The position numbers and the translations under genes were made by a program. DNA of 64,000 nucleotides, from contig BCIA01000001.1 of the NCBI GenBank assembly GCA_001599815.1, positions 4,530,934 through 4,594,933 of the forward strand. The letters are read 5' to 3'. Shown in pieces: positions 45,842 to 56,629 of the stretch (its first letter is position 1; every line of letters starts with the position of its first letter). The stretch is from Furcasterigmium furcatum. Taxonomy: Eukaryota > Ascomycota > Sordariomycetes > Glomerellales > Plectosphaerellaceae. A model generated the notes under the pieces. The model had not been told where the DNA came from. It did no database searches and saw only the letters and a list, made by a program, of their open reading frames with translations.

Positions 45842-47893
45842 ATGCGCGGTTACTACATGGGACTGGGCGCCATCGCCCTGGCCTCCGGCGTCCAGGCCTG
45901 GGAGTACCCCTACTGCGTGAGTTCATCCGAAGATGATGATCATGTTTCGAAACGAACATGATCTGCCCCCCGAGGGACGTGCCGCTTCTGACACCTGCCA
46001 CAGGAGAACGACAACTGCTACCGCAACCTGATCGACACCCGCTACATCGAGAAGGCCGAGCAGTGGTGCCCTACCTTCCTCGATGGCGTCGAGACCGATC
46101 CCACCAAGATCCCCAGCGAGTTCGGCAACTGCGGCCCCAAGGTCGACAGGGTCTCCTCCGCCTGCTCGTGCATCACCTACTGGGCCACCCACACCACGAG
46201 CTCGGAGACTCCCTCGTCCACCGTCGTCGTGAGCACCACCAGCAGCGAGCCCGAGATCTCGACCACCAGCGAGCCCACGCCTTCCTCCACGGAGCCCTGC
46301 GAGTCCTCCACCGAGTCCTCCGTCGTGTCGACCAGCTCTGCTCCTCCCTCGTCCACCGAGTCGGAGCCTTGCGAGTCTTCCACTGAGTCCAGCTACGCTC
46401 CCCCCTCGTCCACCGAGTCTAGCTACTCCGAGGTTTCTTCCACCGAGCCAGTCCAGTCCAGCACCGAGTCCGAGCCCTGCGAGAGCTCGACCGAGTCTGC
46501 TCCTCCTTCGTCGACCGAGTCCAGCACTTCGTCCGAGCCTTGCGAGAGCTCTACTGAGTCTAGCTACGCTCCCCCCTCCAGCTCTGCTCCTCCCTCGTCG
46601 ACCGAGTCCAGCTACTCCGAGGTCTCCTCCACCAAGCCCGTCGACTCGTCTTCCACTGAGCCTTGCGAGAGCTCGACCGAGTCCAGCTACGCTCCTCCTT
46701 CGTCCACCGAGTCCAGCTACTCTGAGATCTCTTCTACCCAGCCTGTCGACTCCTCTTCCACCGAGCCCTGCGAGTCTTCCACTGAGTCTAGCTACGCTCC
46801 CCCCTCGTCCACCGAGTCCAGCTACTCTGAGGTTTCTTCCACTCAGCCCGTAGACTCCTCTTCCACTGAGCCCTGCGAGTCTTCCACCGAGTCCAGCTAC
46901 GCTCCTCCCTCCAGCTCCGCTCCCTCGTCCACCGAGTCCAGCTACTCTGAGATTTCTTCCACCAAGCCCGTCGATTCTTCTTCGACCGAGCCCTGCGAGT
47001 CTTCTACCGAGTCCGAGTCGACCACCTCTGCTCCTCCTTCTTCCACCGAGTCGGAGCCTTGCGAGTCTACCACTGAGTCCGAGGTCTCCTCCACCGAGCC
47101 CTGCGAGAGCTCTACCACCGAGTCTGAGGTCTCTTCCACCAAGCCCGTCGACTCGACCACCACTGAGTCTGAGCCTTGCGAGTCTACCACTGAGTCCGAG
47201 GTTTCCTCGACCAAGCCCCACGACTCTACTACTACTGAGTCTGAGCCTTGCGAGTCTACTACTGAGTCCGAGGTCTCTTCCACCAAGCCCCACGACTCTA
47301 CCACCACCGAGTCTGAGCCTTGCGATACCACTACCGAGTCCGAGGTTACTTCCACCAAGCCCCACGACTCTACTACCACCGAGACTGAGCCTTGCGATAC
47401 CACCACCGAGGGGCACGAGACTTCTACCGAGGAGGAGACGACCACCACCACCGTCAAGACCACCAAGACCCATACCGACGTCGTCTACCCTACCCCTCCT
47501 GCCAGCTGGACCACCTCGACTGTGTACACCACCACCGTTCGCACCGTTACCTCGTGCCTGCCCGAGGTCCCTGACTGCCCCGAGGGCCCTCACACCACCA
47601 CCGAGACCATTGCGATCTCGACCACCATCTGCCCCGTTACCGAGGAGGTCCCTCACTCCTTCACCACCACCGTCAAGGTCCCCACCTACCCCGTCCCCGA
47701 GACTCCCGTTGAGACTCCTACTCAGCCCGAGACTCCCGAGACTCCTGAGACCCCCGAGCAGCCCGAGCAGAGCACCCCCGTCGTGCCTCCTTCTCCCTCC
47801 GAGCCCGTCGTCCAGCCCGGTGCCGCCATCCGCCTCGGCTCCGGCATCGAGGCCGTCGTCGCCGCCGCTGCCGTCATGTTCGCCCTCCTCTAA
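45842..47893 (+). CDS. Ser/Thr-rich tandem-repeat cell wall protein, probable GPI anchor
   Basis: Two exons (45842-45916, 46004-47893) give 654 residues. Signal peptide: residues 1-19. A short cysteine-containing head (about residues 20-75, five to seven Cys, with SSACSCITYW) is followed by about 400 residues of Ser/Thr/Glu/Pro-rich repeats. The C-terminal part (PVPETPVETPTQPETPE) is Pro-rich and ends in a hydrophobic tail (EAVVAAAAVMFALL) preceded by small residues, as for GPI attachment. The head resembles those of fungal cell surface proteins; heavy O-glycosylation is expected. It would stand in the wall as an adhesin-like or stalk protein. Repeat number probably varies between strains. 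Confidence 0.88.
46283..47420 (+). repeat. In-frame tandem repeats in the cell wall protein
   Basis: Two repeat types follow one another. The first is about 35 residues (105 bases), with TEPCESSTESSYAPPSS, SSYSEVSS and TQPVDSSS units. The second is about 24 residues (72 bases), with TTESEPCESTTESEVSS and TKPHDS units. Synonymous codon differences between copies (for example tcgtcc, tcttcc, agctcg) show that the array is not a very recent expansion. One or two Cys per unit are conserved. Confidence 0.85.
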
Positions 47894-48492
47894 GCGCAGT
47901 CTCAAGCCCAGGGTGACACGGAATGTCCACACACTCCTTTTTCTGCACATGATTTTGATTTCATTATCATCATCCACTCTTGGACATATCAAGGTCGGCA
48001 TCTGTCATAGCGGAACATTTTCCGCGGACGCGCGCGCATCGCCGCCGCCATCTTCTTCTTCTTCATACGCATTTTTGTAATTTCACGATGTAGATATTTC
48101 TTGCACACCTAGGGTTAGGGGACTTGATGGAGGAGACAGAATACTAGGCCCATCAAGCCCGCCGGATAGACTGTACTAGAGTGAAATGAACCATGAGATC
48201 ACGCAGCCTGCTTCGTCATGAGTGCAACGCGACTCGATCCCGACGTCTCATTGTTTGGCCCTCACAGGACGACTGCTTGCCGTAGGCCGAGCCGAGAATG
48301 AAAAGGCGGACGTCAAAGTGAGGTCAAAGCGAGCCGTCGTTATTGTGGACGCTGGTACTAGTGATTGTAAGACGGCGGGTGCATTGGACCGGCCAGCTGA
48401 ACAGAGTGGGAGCTAACGGCTCAATCTCAACTGAGACTCTCACGTCGACCATCAACGATTTTCATCTTAATCATCCTCACACCCGCAACACG
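47894..48492. other. Intergenic spacer
   Basis: 3' region of the cell wall gene and leader/promoter of the F-box gene. No supported feature; a single TTAGGG-like word at 48112 is not a telomere array. Confidence 0.5.
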
Positions 48493-49984
48493 ATGCCTTT
48501 CGAATTCGAGGTTTACTGCGCCTTATGCGGCGTGACGCTGGACACGGCCAATTGTCGAATCGCCGAGCGGCAAGATTCGCGACGATATCGTCGAGTGCGG
48601 CACCGCGTCCTGGAAAAGAGGACTGGCGTCGCGCAGAAAGACGACGACTCTGAGCTTGGCGGTGAGAATGAAGATTCCGGCGATGAGAGCGAGGAGAGCG
48701 ACCTTGACGAATGGGACGATGAAAGGAATGAGCTAGAGCACAGCTACGACTTCAGGATTCTTCGAATGGAGCAGCTCGCGTGGTTGGAAGAGCTCTGCGC
48801 CCTCGGCGCCCGCCCGGACCCCGTTGATGAAGACGATCAAGACGCCCGGTAAGATTGAACGCGGCGGTCGATTTCAGATCGCGCAGGCTCAGGTCACTGA
48901 CATGTTGAAGGCACGTTCTCATCCGCCCGGTGTTTGAGCATGAGGATGTAAGCTCAATCAGTGTAGTCCCCCTCAACTTTATGGCCTCTCATCTGACGCT
49001 TGCACGTCGCAATTTAGGGAGCTGTGCAAGTTCATGATCACGCAGGTAGGCGATGACATGGGATCGATGGGCGCTCTCAGCACAGACACTAACAGAAGCA
49101 TCGCTCAGAGCCCGCCGAGTTTCGAGGACGGATTTTGACCTGGTGAGGAGCTTCATCTTTCACATCGAGACAAACTCAGCTTACCCGCCCGTCAGCTACG
49201 ACTCTCTGGGCGATGAGCAGCCTCACTCATACCCAATGCACCAGTCTTGCTACGACATGTTCCTCAAATTTCTCGCTGGTCATCGCGGCATAGATGAGGT
49301 TGACCTTGGTCGGCTCTACACTGCCATGACAACGATCACCGAGAAATATGCCGTGGTCCTGAAGCTGGACTACGGCGTCGTGACGGGCCGAGACCAAGAA
49401 TGGATGTCCATCCCTGGCGAAGAGGTCTGCTACATCAGCAGGGAAAACAAGAAGATGAGGTACTGACATGTTCTCAGTACAGCGTGACGTGCCCCATGGG
49501 CCAACCGTCTGGACTTTTGAACGAGATTGAGACTTTCGCGGCCCGGCTGTCATCGACTTCGGCTCCGGCCCAGCCCCCAACTACATCGACGGGCAAGGAC
49601 ATTCTCGCCACCCTTCCGGGTGAGATCATTTGTCATGTTCTGTATTACCTACCTCTCGAATCGCTGAAAGCCTTGCTTGCCGCCTCATGGTCGGCTTACA
49701 CGGCGGCGCAAGGCAAAGGGTTCTGGCTGAGGTACATGGAACACTGTATGCCCTGGCTATTCGAGCTCAGTGACATCGTCAATCATCCCTGGGCTGCCGA
49801 TATGGACTTCAAGCAGTTCTGTTACTGGCTTGATTACAAGTCCAGATTCAACGTCAACATGCGAGGACCGTTTCTCAGGATCACGAACCGCCGGCGTATC
49901 TGGGGGGTTTGCGAGCAGCTTGACCGGGTGTACCGTGGGTCTTCTTATATTAGAACCGACGGCCCAACGCAAGACCACAGCTAG
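48493..49984 (+). CDS. F-box protein
   Basis: Five exons (48493-48848, 48911-48947, 49018-49045, 49096-49424, 49478-49984) give 418 residues. The N-terminus is cysteine-containing (MPFEFEVYCALCGVTL), followed by an acidic stretch (GDESEESDLDEWDDE). Near residue 295 lies the F-box core LATLPGEIICHVLYYLPLESLKALLAASW, which recruits Skp1 of an SCF ubiquitin ligase. The C-terminal 100 residues would bind the target. Exons 2 and 3 are tiny, and the donor of intron 4 is GTCTGC with a good CTGAC branch 14 bases before CAG, so that junction is the least certain. This architecture is very common in large fungal F-box families. Confidence 0.75.
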
Positions 49985-50062
49985 GGGGCCGGGGCTAGGG
50001 GCCGGGTTGAGTCGGGTCCAAAGGCCTTTAGGGACATACGACTCATAAACCACTCTGCACTC

Positions 50063-51192
50063 CTATTGCTGGCTCGCCTTCATCTGGTATGCCTGAGATA
50101 CCAGGTCAATCACTGTTTGCCGGAACTCCTTGTACTGCAACCCGAGCTCCTTCGCAGCCGTCTCGCCATCAAGGCCATGCGATGTATCGATGACCTGCTC
50201 CTCGATCGACACTGTCCCCCGAGCCCACTCGAAGTTTTCCGCCATGATGCTTGCAGCTTTTCCGTACGAGAACCGCTCAGTCGCCGCAGGAACGTATCTC
50301 CTGCCTCCAAGAGCCGGCTGTAGTGCGGCCTCGACATGCGCGAGCGCGAGGTCTCTCACGTCGATCCAGAACGGTACCCTGGCGACCGGGAGAGGCTTTT
50401 CCCCGTTCGCGATCTTCCACAGCATGGCATTTGATTCGTTCAGCTCTTCGACCTTGGAGATTGGATGCACGACCGGCCCGAAGGTCATCGGGGGGCAGAG
50501 AGTGACCAAGCTGAAGCCCGGCTTCTTCTCCTTGATGAAGTCCCAGGCCGCCTTCTCCGCGAAAAGCTTCGAGCCTCGGTAGGCAATGAAGGCCGGCGTA
50601 TCGGCCGCAATCGACTCGGCGTACGTAAGGGGATTCCAGTCGTCACCTGTGTAGGTGAAGTACGGAGGGCTCCTGCGGTCCGCGTTCATAACGGAGGCGA
50701 ATGACGACGTCAGGACGACTCGCTTGATGGAGGGTTCTGATGCCGCAGCCGACATGACGGCCTTCACGCCGTTGATGGCGGGGATGATGAGTTCTTTCTC
50801 ATTGTCCTTGGTATCGTAGCTCAAGGGCTATCGCTGATGGTGAGTCCCCGTGGTCCAGGTGGTTCGGGGAGCGGACTCACGCTGGCAACATGAATCACGG
50901 CATCGACCCCTTTGACCGCCTCGGCAAAGTCTGCTCCGCTTGTGAAGTCGCCCACTTGCACGAAGTCGAGCCTGTCGGCATGTTGAGGGCGAGCTTTGAT
51001 CATGAGGTCGCCCTTCGAGGTCGACCGTGTGGCGCCGCGCACTCTCAGGCCTCTGCTGAGGAGGACATCGACAACGTGGGCGCCGATGAAGCCGGTAGCC
51101 CCCGTGACGAGAACATATTGACTGTATGAGGATTGATGGTCAGACTTGGCGGTTAAAGAAGCTGAGGGTTGGGCTCACGGAGTGTCAGACAT
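50063..51192 (-). CDS. Extended SDR: NADPH-dependent aldehyde/ketone reductase (GRE2-like)
   Basis: Three exons (51192-51179, 51121-50881, 50827-50063) give 339 residues; the first exon is only 14 bases, a layout seen in other fungal members. The Rossmann nucleotide motif TGATGFIGAH is at residues 11-20. The catalytic Tyr-Lys pair is in YRGSK, preceded by a Ser in VVLTSSFASV. Further family landmarks are TLCPPMTFGP and the WIDVRDLALAHVEAA segment. Such enzymes reduce aldehydes and methylglyoxal-type ketones with NADPH, or act as dihydroflavonol-reductase-like sugar or aldehyde reductases. Its position beside a sugar porter and an aldolase suggests it reduces the aldehyde released by the aldolase, or the starting sugar; this is inference. 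Confidence 0.9.
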
Positions 51193-52065
51193 TGTGAATG
51201 ACGAGAGGTTCGAGCCAACAGAGGAGAGTGTAGGAAGATAGCGAAGAACAACAATCTTTGGAAATTATCCTCAATGCAACCCGACTCCTCCTCATCCAGC
51301 AGTGCGGGGATGACGGCCTGATCGGTGGTCACGGTGTGGGGTTGCTGATGTTGCGGGGAAAAGGGGCATTCAGGGGTATCTGGGTGACTGATGGTGACAA
51401 TGTACCGACATGCTCGGCTGCAATCAAGTAAATTCTGCAGATATCTTACAATGCAACCTCTTTAATATTGGATATGCCGGTCTAGACAAGGCAAGTGACG
51501 TCGATCTCGGCCCAAGATACCAAAGTTCTCGGATCTGACTCGTGGAACGACCGCTACCTGTCATGGCGGATGCCCGTGCCGCTCACCCCCGCCACCCCCA
51601 TCGGACGCAACCTGCCGCCCATCCCCGCGGCCCTTGTTGGTCGCCACGATGGCCCTCAGATCCCAAGATTCGGGACACCCATGAACGACTCTGGCCTAGC
51701 GCTCGAGAAACCCCCCTGGCCTCTCCGCATCCACGGTGCTGGTCGACACTAATTCCCCATATCCGAGCATCCCCGCGTCCTCGTGAACGGTGGACGTCGG
51801 CACCGCAGGTGGCCAGGGCTAGCGCCGTGCTAGTGTGCTCCGGGGTGCGGAGCAGCATGGCGTGGTGGTGTTCAGTTCTACGGCATGGTCTTGGAGGTTT
51901 TCAACTCGCCATCTCCTCTGCCCATGGCTCGAGGCTCGCCATATAAATATTTCGGTGATCGTCGCCATCGCCGTGGTTTGGAGGAAGCATAGCCGTTCTC
52001 AGCAACTGCAATCTCCTTCACTGCTTCTTACCAGGTTATCTGCATCACCTTTCGTCGTCGAGACC
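51193..52065. promoter_or_regulatory. Divergent promoter between reductase and sugar transporter genes
   Basis: 873 bases lie between the two start codons. A TATAAAT at 51942-51948 lies 118 bases before the transporter ATG. Shared regulation of both genes is plausible from geometry alone. No GaaR-like TCCNCCAAT word is present. Confidence 0.5.
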
Positions 52066-54136
52066 ATGGGCGTCAAGACAACTGCCAGCACGGGCGGTGG
52101 CCTGCTGAATCTCAGCGGCTTGCCGTTGATGATTCTCATCACCATGAGCAATGCCTTGTGCATGGCATGGTTTGGATACGATCAGGGTACGTGAATCTTC
52201 TGTCATTGTCTTCTGGGATTAACTGCGGGTTTGGTCTGCCATCTGCCACAGACCTCCCTCCGCTCCCAGACATCCTGCTGTTTTCCCCTGAAGATCTTGT
52301 CAGCTTCACATGAAAGAAAAGCTACCTCTTTTGACTTTCTTTCCCACGTGTTGCTAACACATTGGCCATGCAGGTGTCTTCTCCGGCGTTCTCATCTCCA
52401 GCGACTTCAAGCATTGGTTCCCCGAGACACACGACGCCAACATCTCCGGCATCACATCCAGCTGCTTTGCTGTGAGTCAAGCCCACCGTCTGGCGAGAGA
52501 AAATCACTCCTGACCTTATTGAAAGCTCGGTGCCTTCTGCGGTGCTATCCTGGCCTTCGCCTTCGGTGATAAACTCGGCAGGAAGAAGAGTGTCGCGTGC
52601 GGAGTCTTTTTCAACGCTGTGGGCGCAATGCTGCAGATTGTCTCCTGGCATCTGCCCCAGATGATCATCGGCCGTATCATTAACGGCATCGGAATGGGCA
52701 TCACGTCCAGCGTCTGCCCGGTCTTCCAGGCCGAATGTTCGAAGCCTTCCGTTCGTGGAAAGCTTGTGGTTGTCGGCTCTCTCTGCAACACCGCTGCGTT
52801 CTGCTTGTCGAACTGGTGGGTGATCCCCAACGATTTTCCACCCGCCCAACATAGCTGACATTTTCTTCTTTGCAGGATGAACTACGCGCTGTTCTTCGAG
52901 GGCGGTCCTCTGCAGTGGAGATTCCCTCTTGCATTCCAGATGATCTTCCCCATCTTCGTGTCGACCACGCTGCTCTTCACCCCCGAATCACCCAGGTGGC
53001 TCCTCTTGAGAGACCGCCACGATGAGGCCCAGCACGTTATTGCCAGACTCGAGGGCAGGAACGTTGATATCAATGACCCCAGGGTCGTTTCCGAGTTTCT
53101 CTCCATCCAACGGACCGTCGAGATGGAGCGCGAGGCCAGCGGAGTCCCTCTGTCGGATGTCCTCAGGTTCAAGGACGAGACCCAGACCTTCAGGAGACTT
53201 CTTCTGTCCATCTTCACTATGGTGGCACAGCAATTCAGGTTAGTCCAGCTTTCGTACCGATAAATCCGGGGGTACTAACTGGCTATTTAGTGGCGTCAAT
53301 GCTCTCGGATACTATCTTCCTACCCTCCTGCAACAGAGCGTTGGCATGACGGAACAACGAGCCAGGCTGATGACAGGCGTCAATGGCACCATCTATCTGG
53401 GATCGGCCATTGCCTGTCTCTTCATCATTGACAGATTCGGTCGTCGCAAGATGATGCTTTACGGATCTTCCACGATGGGAGCTTGCTATCTCGTTGCTGC
53501 CCTGACCCTGAAGGCCGCTCAAGACGACCCCACGAACCTGGCGAAGAAGCAGACTGTAAGTGTACCCGAAACTTGAGAGTTGAATCAAATCTGACAATAA
53601 TCAGCTCGGCGAGGTCACAACCGCCATGTTCTTCATGTACTACTGGTTCTACGGAACCTCGCTCGCCAAGGTTGCTTGGGTCTTCAACTCCGAGATCAAC
53701 TCTCTCGCATGGCGCACCAGGGGAGCTGCCGCGGCGACCGCCTCGAACTGGATTTGCGGCTTTGCTGTCACGCAGTTCACCAAGAAGGGTGTCGATAACC
53801 TGAAGTGGAGGTTCTATCTTCGTATGTCATGATCCGAGCGCTTACCTGGGGACCGAGTAAACTGACCAGGACCTTGCAGTCTTCGCAATCATCTGCTGGG
53901 CCTATTTCCCCATCTTCTTCTGCTTCTACCCGGAGACCTCCCGTCGCACGCTCGAGGACATGGACCAGATCTTCATCCAGAACCCCTCCGTCATCGTCTG
54001 CGGCAAGAGTGATCTCACGCAGCGCAAGCGTCCCCAGGCTTTCATCGACGCCGAGGCCAGGCGTATCGCCGATGCCGAGACTTCCGCTACCGGCAAGGAC
54101 GTTGCCTCGACTGTACAGCACCGAGACATTGCCTAG
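52066..54136 (+). CDS. MFS sugar porter
   Basis: Seven exons (52066-52186, 52374-52471, 52526-52815, 52876-53238, 53291-53555, 53605-53821, 53880-54136) give 536 residues. Sugar porter marks: DKLGRKK loop, GRIINGIGMGI, PESPRWLLLRDRHDEA after the sixth helix, QQFSGVNALGYYLP in the seventh helix, DRFGRRK, and a final PETSRRTLEDMDQIF. The N-terminal helices lie in small exons. It imports a monosaccharide or sugar acid with protons at the plasma membrane. In the galacturonate pathway of fungi the transporter GatA belongs to this same family, but the substrate cannot be deduced from sequence. Sits between the reductase and the aldolase gene. Confidence 0.93.
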
Positions 54137-54683
54137 GCGCATACGCATGGCGATGCTTTCAGACTTGGTGCCAGCTGTTGTTAGGCCCGCAACCCAGTAA
54201 AACAATTGTCAATCCTGAGCGAGGGTTGGCGACAGTGCGGCTCTGCAATAGCAAGGCGTTGGATTCTTCCTCACATCCCATGTAAATTATCTCCCATATG
54301 AGGCTTTCTAGAGAATATCACACTTTCTCCCATCTTTCTGGACCTTTATTGGTCTGGCGCTGTGGTGATGGGATGTAGGCTTTTTTTTCGCTAAATATGA
54401 ACAGTTCCGACTCGAAAAGTCCTAGTATTTGTCTTTGGTGCACATGTGAGTCAATGGACCCAGTACTGGTATGATCTCCTAATTTCTCCAAATCTGTTTC
54501 CTTCTCGTGGCCATTAGTAGTGTATTCGTACATGTACAAAAGGATCACCTTGCTTGGATGCAGGTTGTGGTTTCAGTGTTTTAAGGCTGGATATCAGGGG
54601 GTGATTTTTCCTATGCAAATCCAAGATATGGTAAATCTCTGACGATCTCAATGGCTGAAGGTCATTTTTGGTGTCTGCACTAC
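54137..54683. other. Convergent 3' spacer
   Basis: Between transporter and aldolase stop codons, AT-rich in its middle, probably containing both polyadenylation sites. Nothing else is seen. Confidence 0.5.
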
Positions 54684-55733
54684 TTAGGCTTTATCTGGCA
54701 GAGAATTTTCAATCTCGACCATCCACTTCACCTCTTCGTACAGCTCATCCGAGGCCTTTCCATCCAACGGCCCCATCGGCCGTCTCGGCTCTCCTCCATA
54801 ACCATGCATCCTCTCCAGAAGAGCCTTGAACCCCGGAATGGCCCTCTTGGTCAACGACCAGTCGGCCTTGGACAGCTCTAACTGCGCATGTCTTGCCTCA
54901 TCCTCCTTGCCCGCCGCAAGGCCAAGTTCATAAACCCTAACACAGGCGCGTGGAAATACGTTGGCCGCACCGATGATCGCTCCACTACCTCCGACAGACA
55001 GACTTGGGATTATAAAGTCCGCGATTCCGGCAAAGGCGAAATACGGCGTCGAACCGTTCGTGGAAGGTGATTTAATGTCGGAGACCGGCTTGGTATCGAG
55101 TGCGACGCGAGCAAGCTTGCCGACATTGCCGCAGGTGAACTTCGTGCCGATGATGTTCGGGTGCTTCGAGAGCTCCACCAACATTTCCGAGTCGACGTCA
55201 ATGCCAGCGACCGCTCCTGGGTAGTTGTAGATGATTACCGGCAGCGGGCTCTCGTCGGCAACCTGGGTGAAGTATCGTTGAATGGCCGGTCCATTCATCG
55301 CCCATTTGAAGAAGCTCGGGACAAGTACAAGCGCGGCATCGGCTCCCTCCGAGGCAGCGTCCTTGCAAAGCTGAACGGTGCCTCGGACGGATTGGTCGGA
55401 CGTCCCGCTGATGAGGGGAACATGTTGAAAGCCGGCCTGGTCGAGGGCTTCTCTCGTGATCTTTACCACGTATGCGCGCTCAGAGGGAGAAAGATAGACG
55501 GCTTCACCGTTCGACCCGTTGGTGACGATGCCCGCCACCCCGGCGCGGGCAAGGCGGACAGTATGCCTGGCAATGGTCTCGGCATCGAGCTCTTCCGTGT
55601 CAGGGTGGAAGAACACCTGGGTGGGAGCGTAAACTCCGGGAACTAGAGCATTGACCATGATTTTGGGGGTGATATCTTGGACAATGTTGGTGGAAGAAAG
55701 TATCCGTGTGGATGAGGCTGTTTCCCTGCGCAT
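54684..55733 (-). CDS. DapA-family 2-keto-3-deoxy sugar-acid aldolase
   Basis: Single exon, 349 residues from ATG 55733; an internal ATG (Met26, at 55658) gives MVNALVPGVYAPT, closer to the usual family start. The dihydrodipicolinate synthase fold is marked by TNGSNGEAVYLSPSER, then Tyr169 in VIIYNYPGA and the Schiff-base Lys198 in NIIGTKFTCGNVGKL. Its segments follow those of the fungal L-threo-3-deoxy-hexulosonate aldolase (GaaC), which cleaves the product of galactonate dehydration to pyruvate and L-glyceraldehyde. The exact substrate may differ. A possible N-terminal presequence (residues 1-25, Ser/Thr/Arg-rich) could hint at a mitochondrial form. The gene is transcribed away from the dehydratase gene. 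Confidence 0.88.
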   Translation of the reverse strand: MRRETASSTRILSSTNIVQDITPKIMVNALVPGVYAPTQVFFHPDTEELDAETIARHTVRLARAGVAGIVTNGSNGEAVYLSPSERAYVVKITREALDQAGFQHVPLISGTSDQSVRGTVQLCKDAASEGADAALVLVPSFFKWAMNGPAIQRYFTQVADESPLPVIIYNYPGAVAGIDVDSEMLVELSKHPNIIGTKFTCGNVGKLARVALDTKPVSDIKSPSTNGSTPYFAFAGIADFIIPSLSVGGSGAIIGAANVFPRACVRVYELGLAAGKEDEARHAQLELSKADWSLTKRAIPGFKALLERMHGYGGEPRRPMGPLDGKASDELYEEVKWMVEIENSLPDKA

Positions 55734-56629
55734 GACCAGGTCGCCGCCATTTACGGATGTCAGGTGATATTATACTTGCCAATCTGAGGAGCTCCGCCCG
55801 TGGATGGACGGCAGTGGGCGCAATGATCCATTATTGATTGAGGGATTGCCCGTGTGACGAGGAGCTCAACCTGACCATGGCTCGTGTTGCCCAAATTCAA
55901 CAATGGGGGTGGAGCTGGTCCGGGCGGCCGGTGATGGTATTTCGCCTGGGGAACAGCGGCAGCTTCCCCTCAGCTCCCCATCTTGGCACGACGGAGGTCA
56001 TGGAATACCCTTGCTTCAGGTGTGCCACGAGTAGTGGCTGTCTGATGTATGGGCTGATGCTCGCCAGGGGCGATCAAGCGTTGGCCTGGCAGAGCCGAGC
56101 GGCTGTTGATCGGGACTTCGAATCTGGGGTAAGGGCAGGAAGAGGCACTAACCTGGGGCTATTTCCGGAGATGGATCTTTTGACATTATTTCCCGTGCAA
56201 CTGGCATGTTCAAGCAATCAAGTTTGTTGTTCGGGGCAAGGACGGACCCAGGCGGCGTCCTTCCCCGCTCCGCAAGTCGGCATGACCGGCCCCACCACGG
56301 GGATGGGCGGCAGAGGCGCCCGCTGGTGGTTGCATGGGCACTACCCCAACTTCTGGAACTCCATTCCGTTCACGGAGAATCCTGGAGAGGGCGGGGATAA
56401 TGGGACGAGATGGAGGAGCTCGCCGCGTCTCGGTGGTGCTTGCGGGACCAGGAAGACGTGATGGGTGGCCAAAGGATGGTCTAATAAGAATTGGGCCCAT
56501 CCCCAGCACTTCAGGGTCGTCAAGTCAAGATAGCTACACACTGGACCGTTTCCACCTCGTTCTTGTCCTCTATTTTTTGCAGCAATTCATTCAATCCATT
56601 GATATTTTCTGTATCTCACATATCACAGA
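55734..56629. promoter_or_regulatory. Divergent promoter between aldolase and dehydratase genes
   Basis: The two enzymes of consecutive steps face away from each other across 896 bases, so they can share regulator sites. I find no TCCNCCAAT word inside it. A TATA-like TATAAT lies on the minus strand near 55770. Confidence 0.55.

Noticed and set aside
45923..48001. A 692-codon minus-strand open frame opposite the cell wall protein
   Set aside because: It is an effect of the repetitive Ser/Thr codons on the plus strand (antisense of TCN/ACC/GAG repeats gives Gly/Arg/Leu runs). The plus strand has a signal peptide, intron and GPI-type end.
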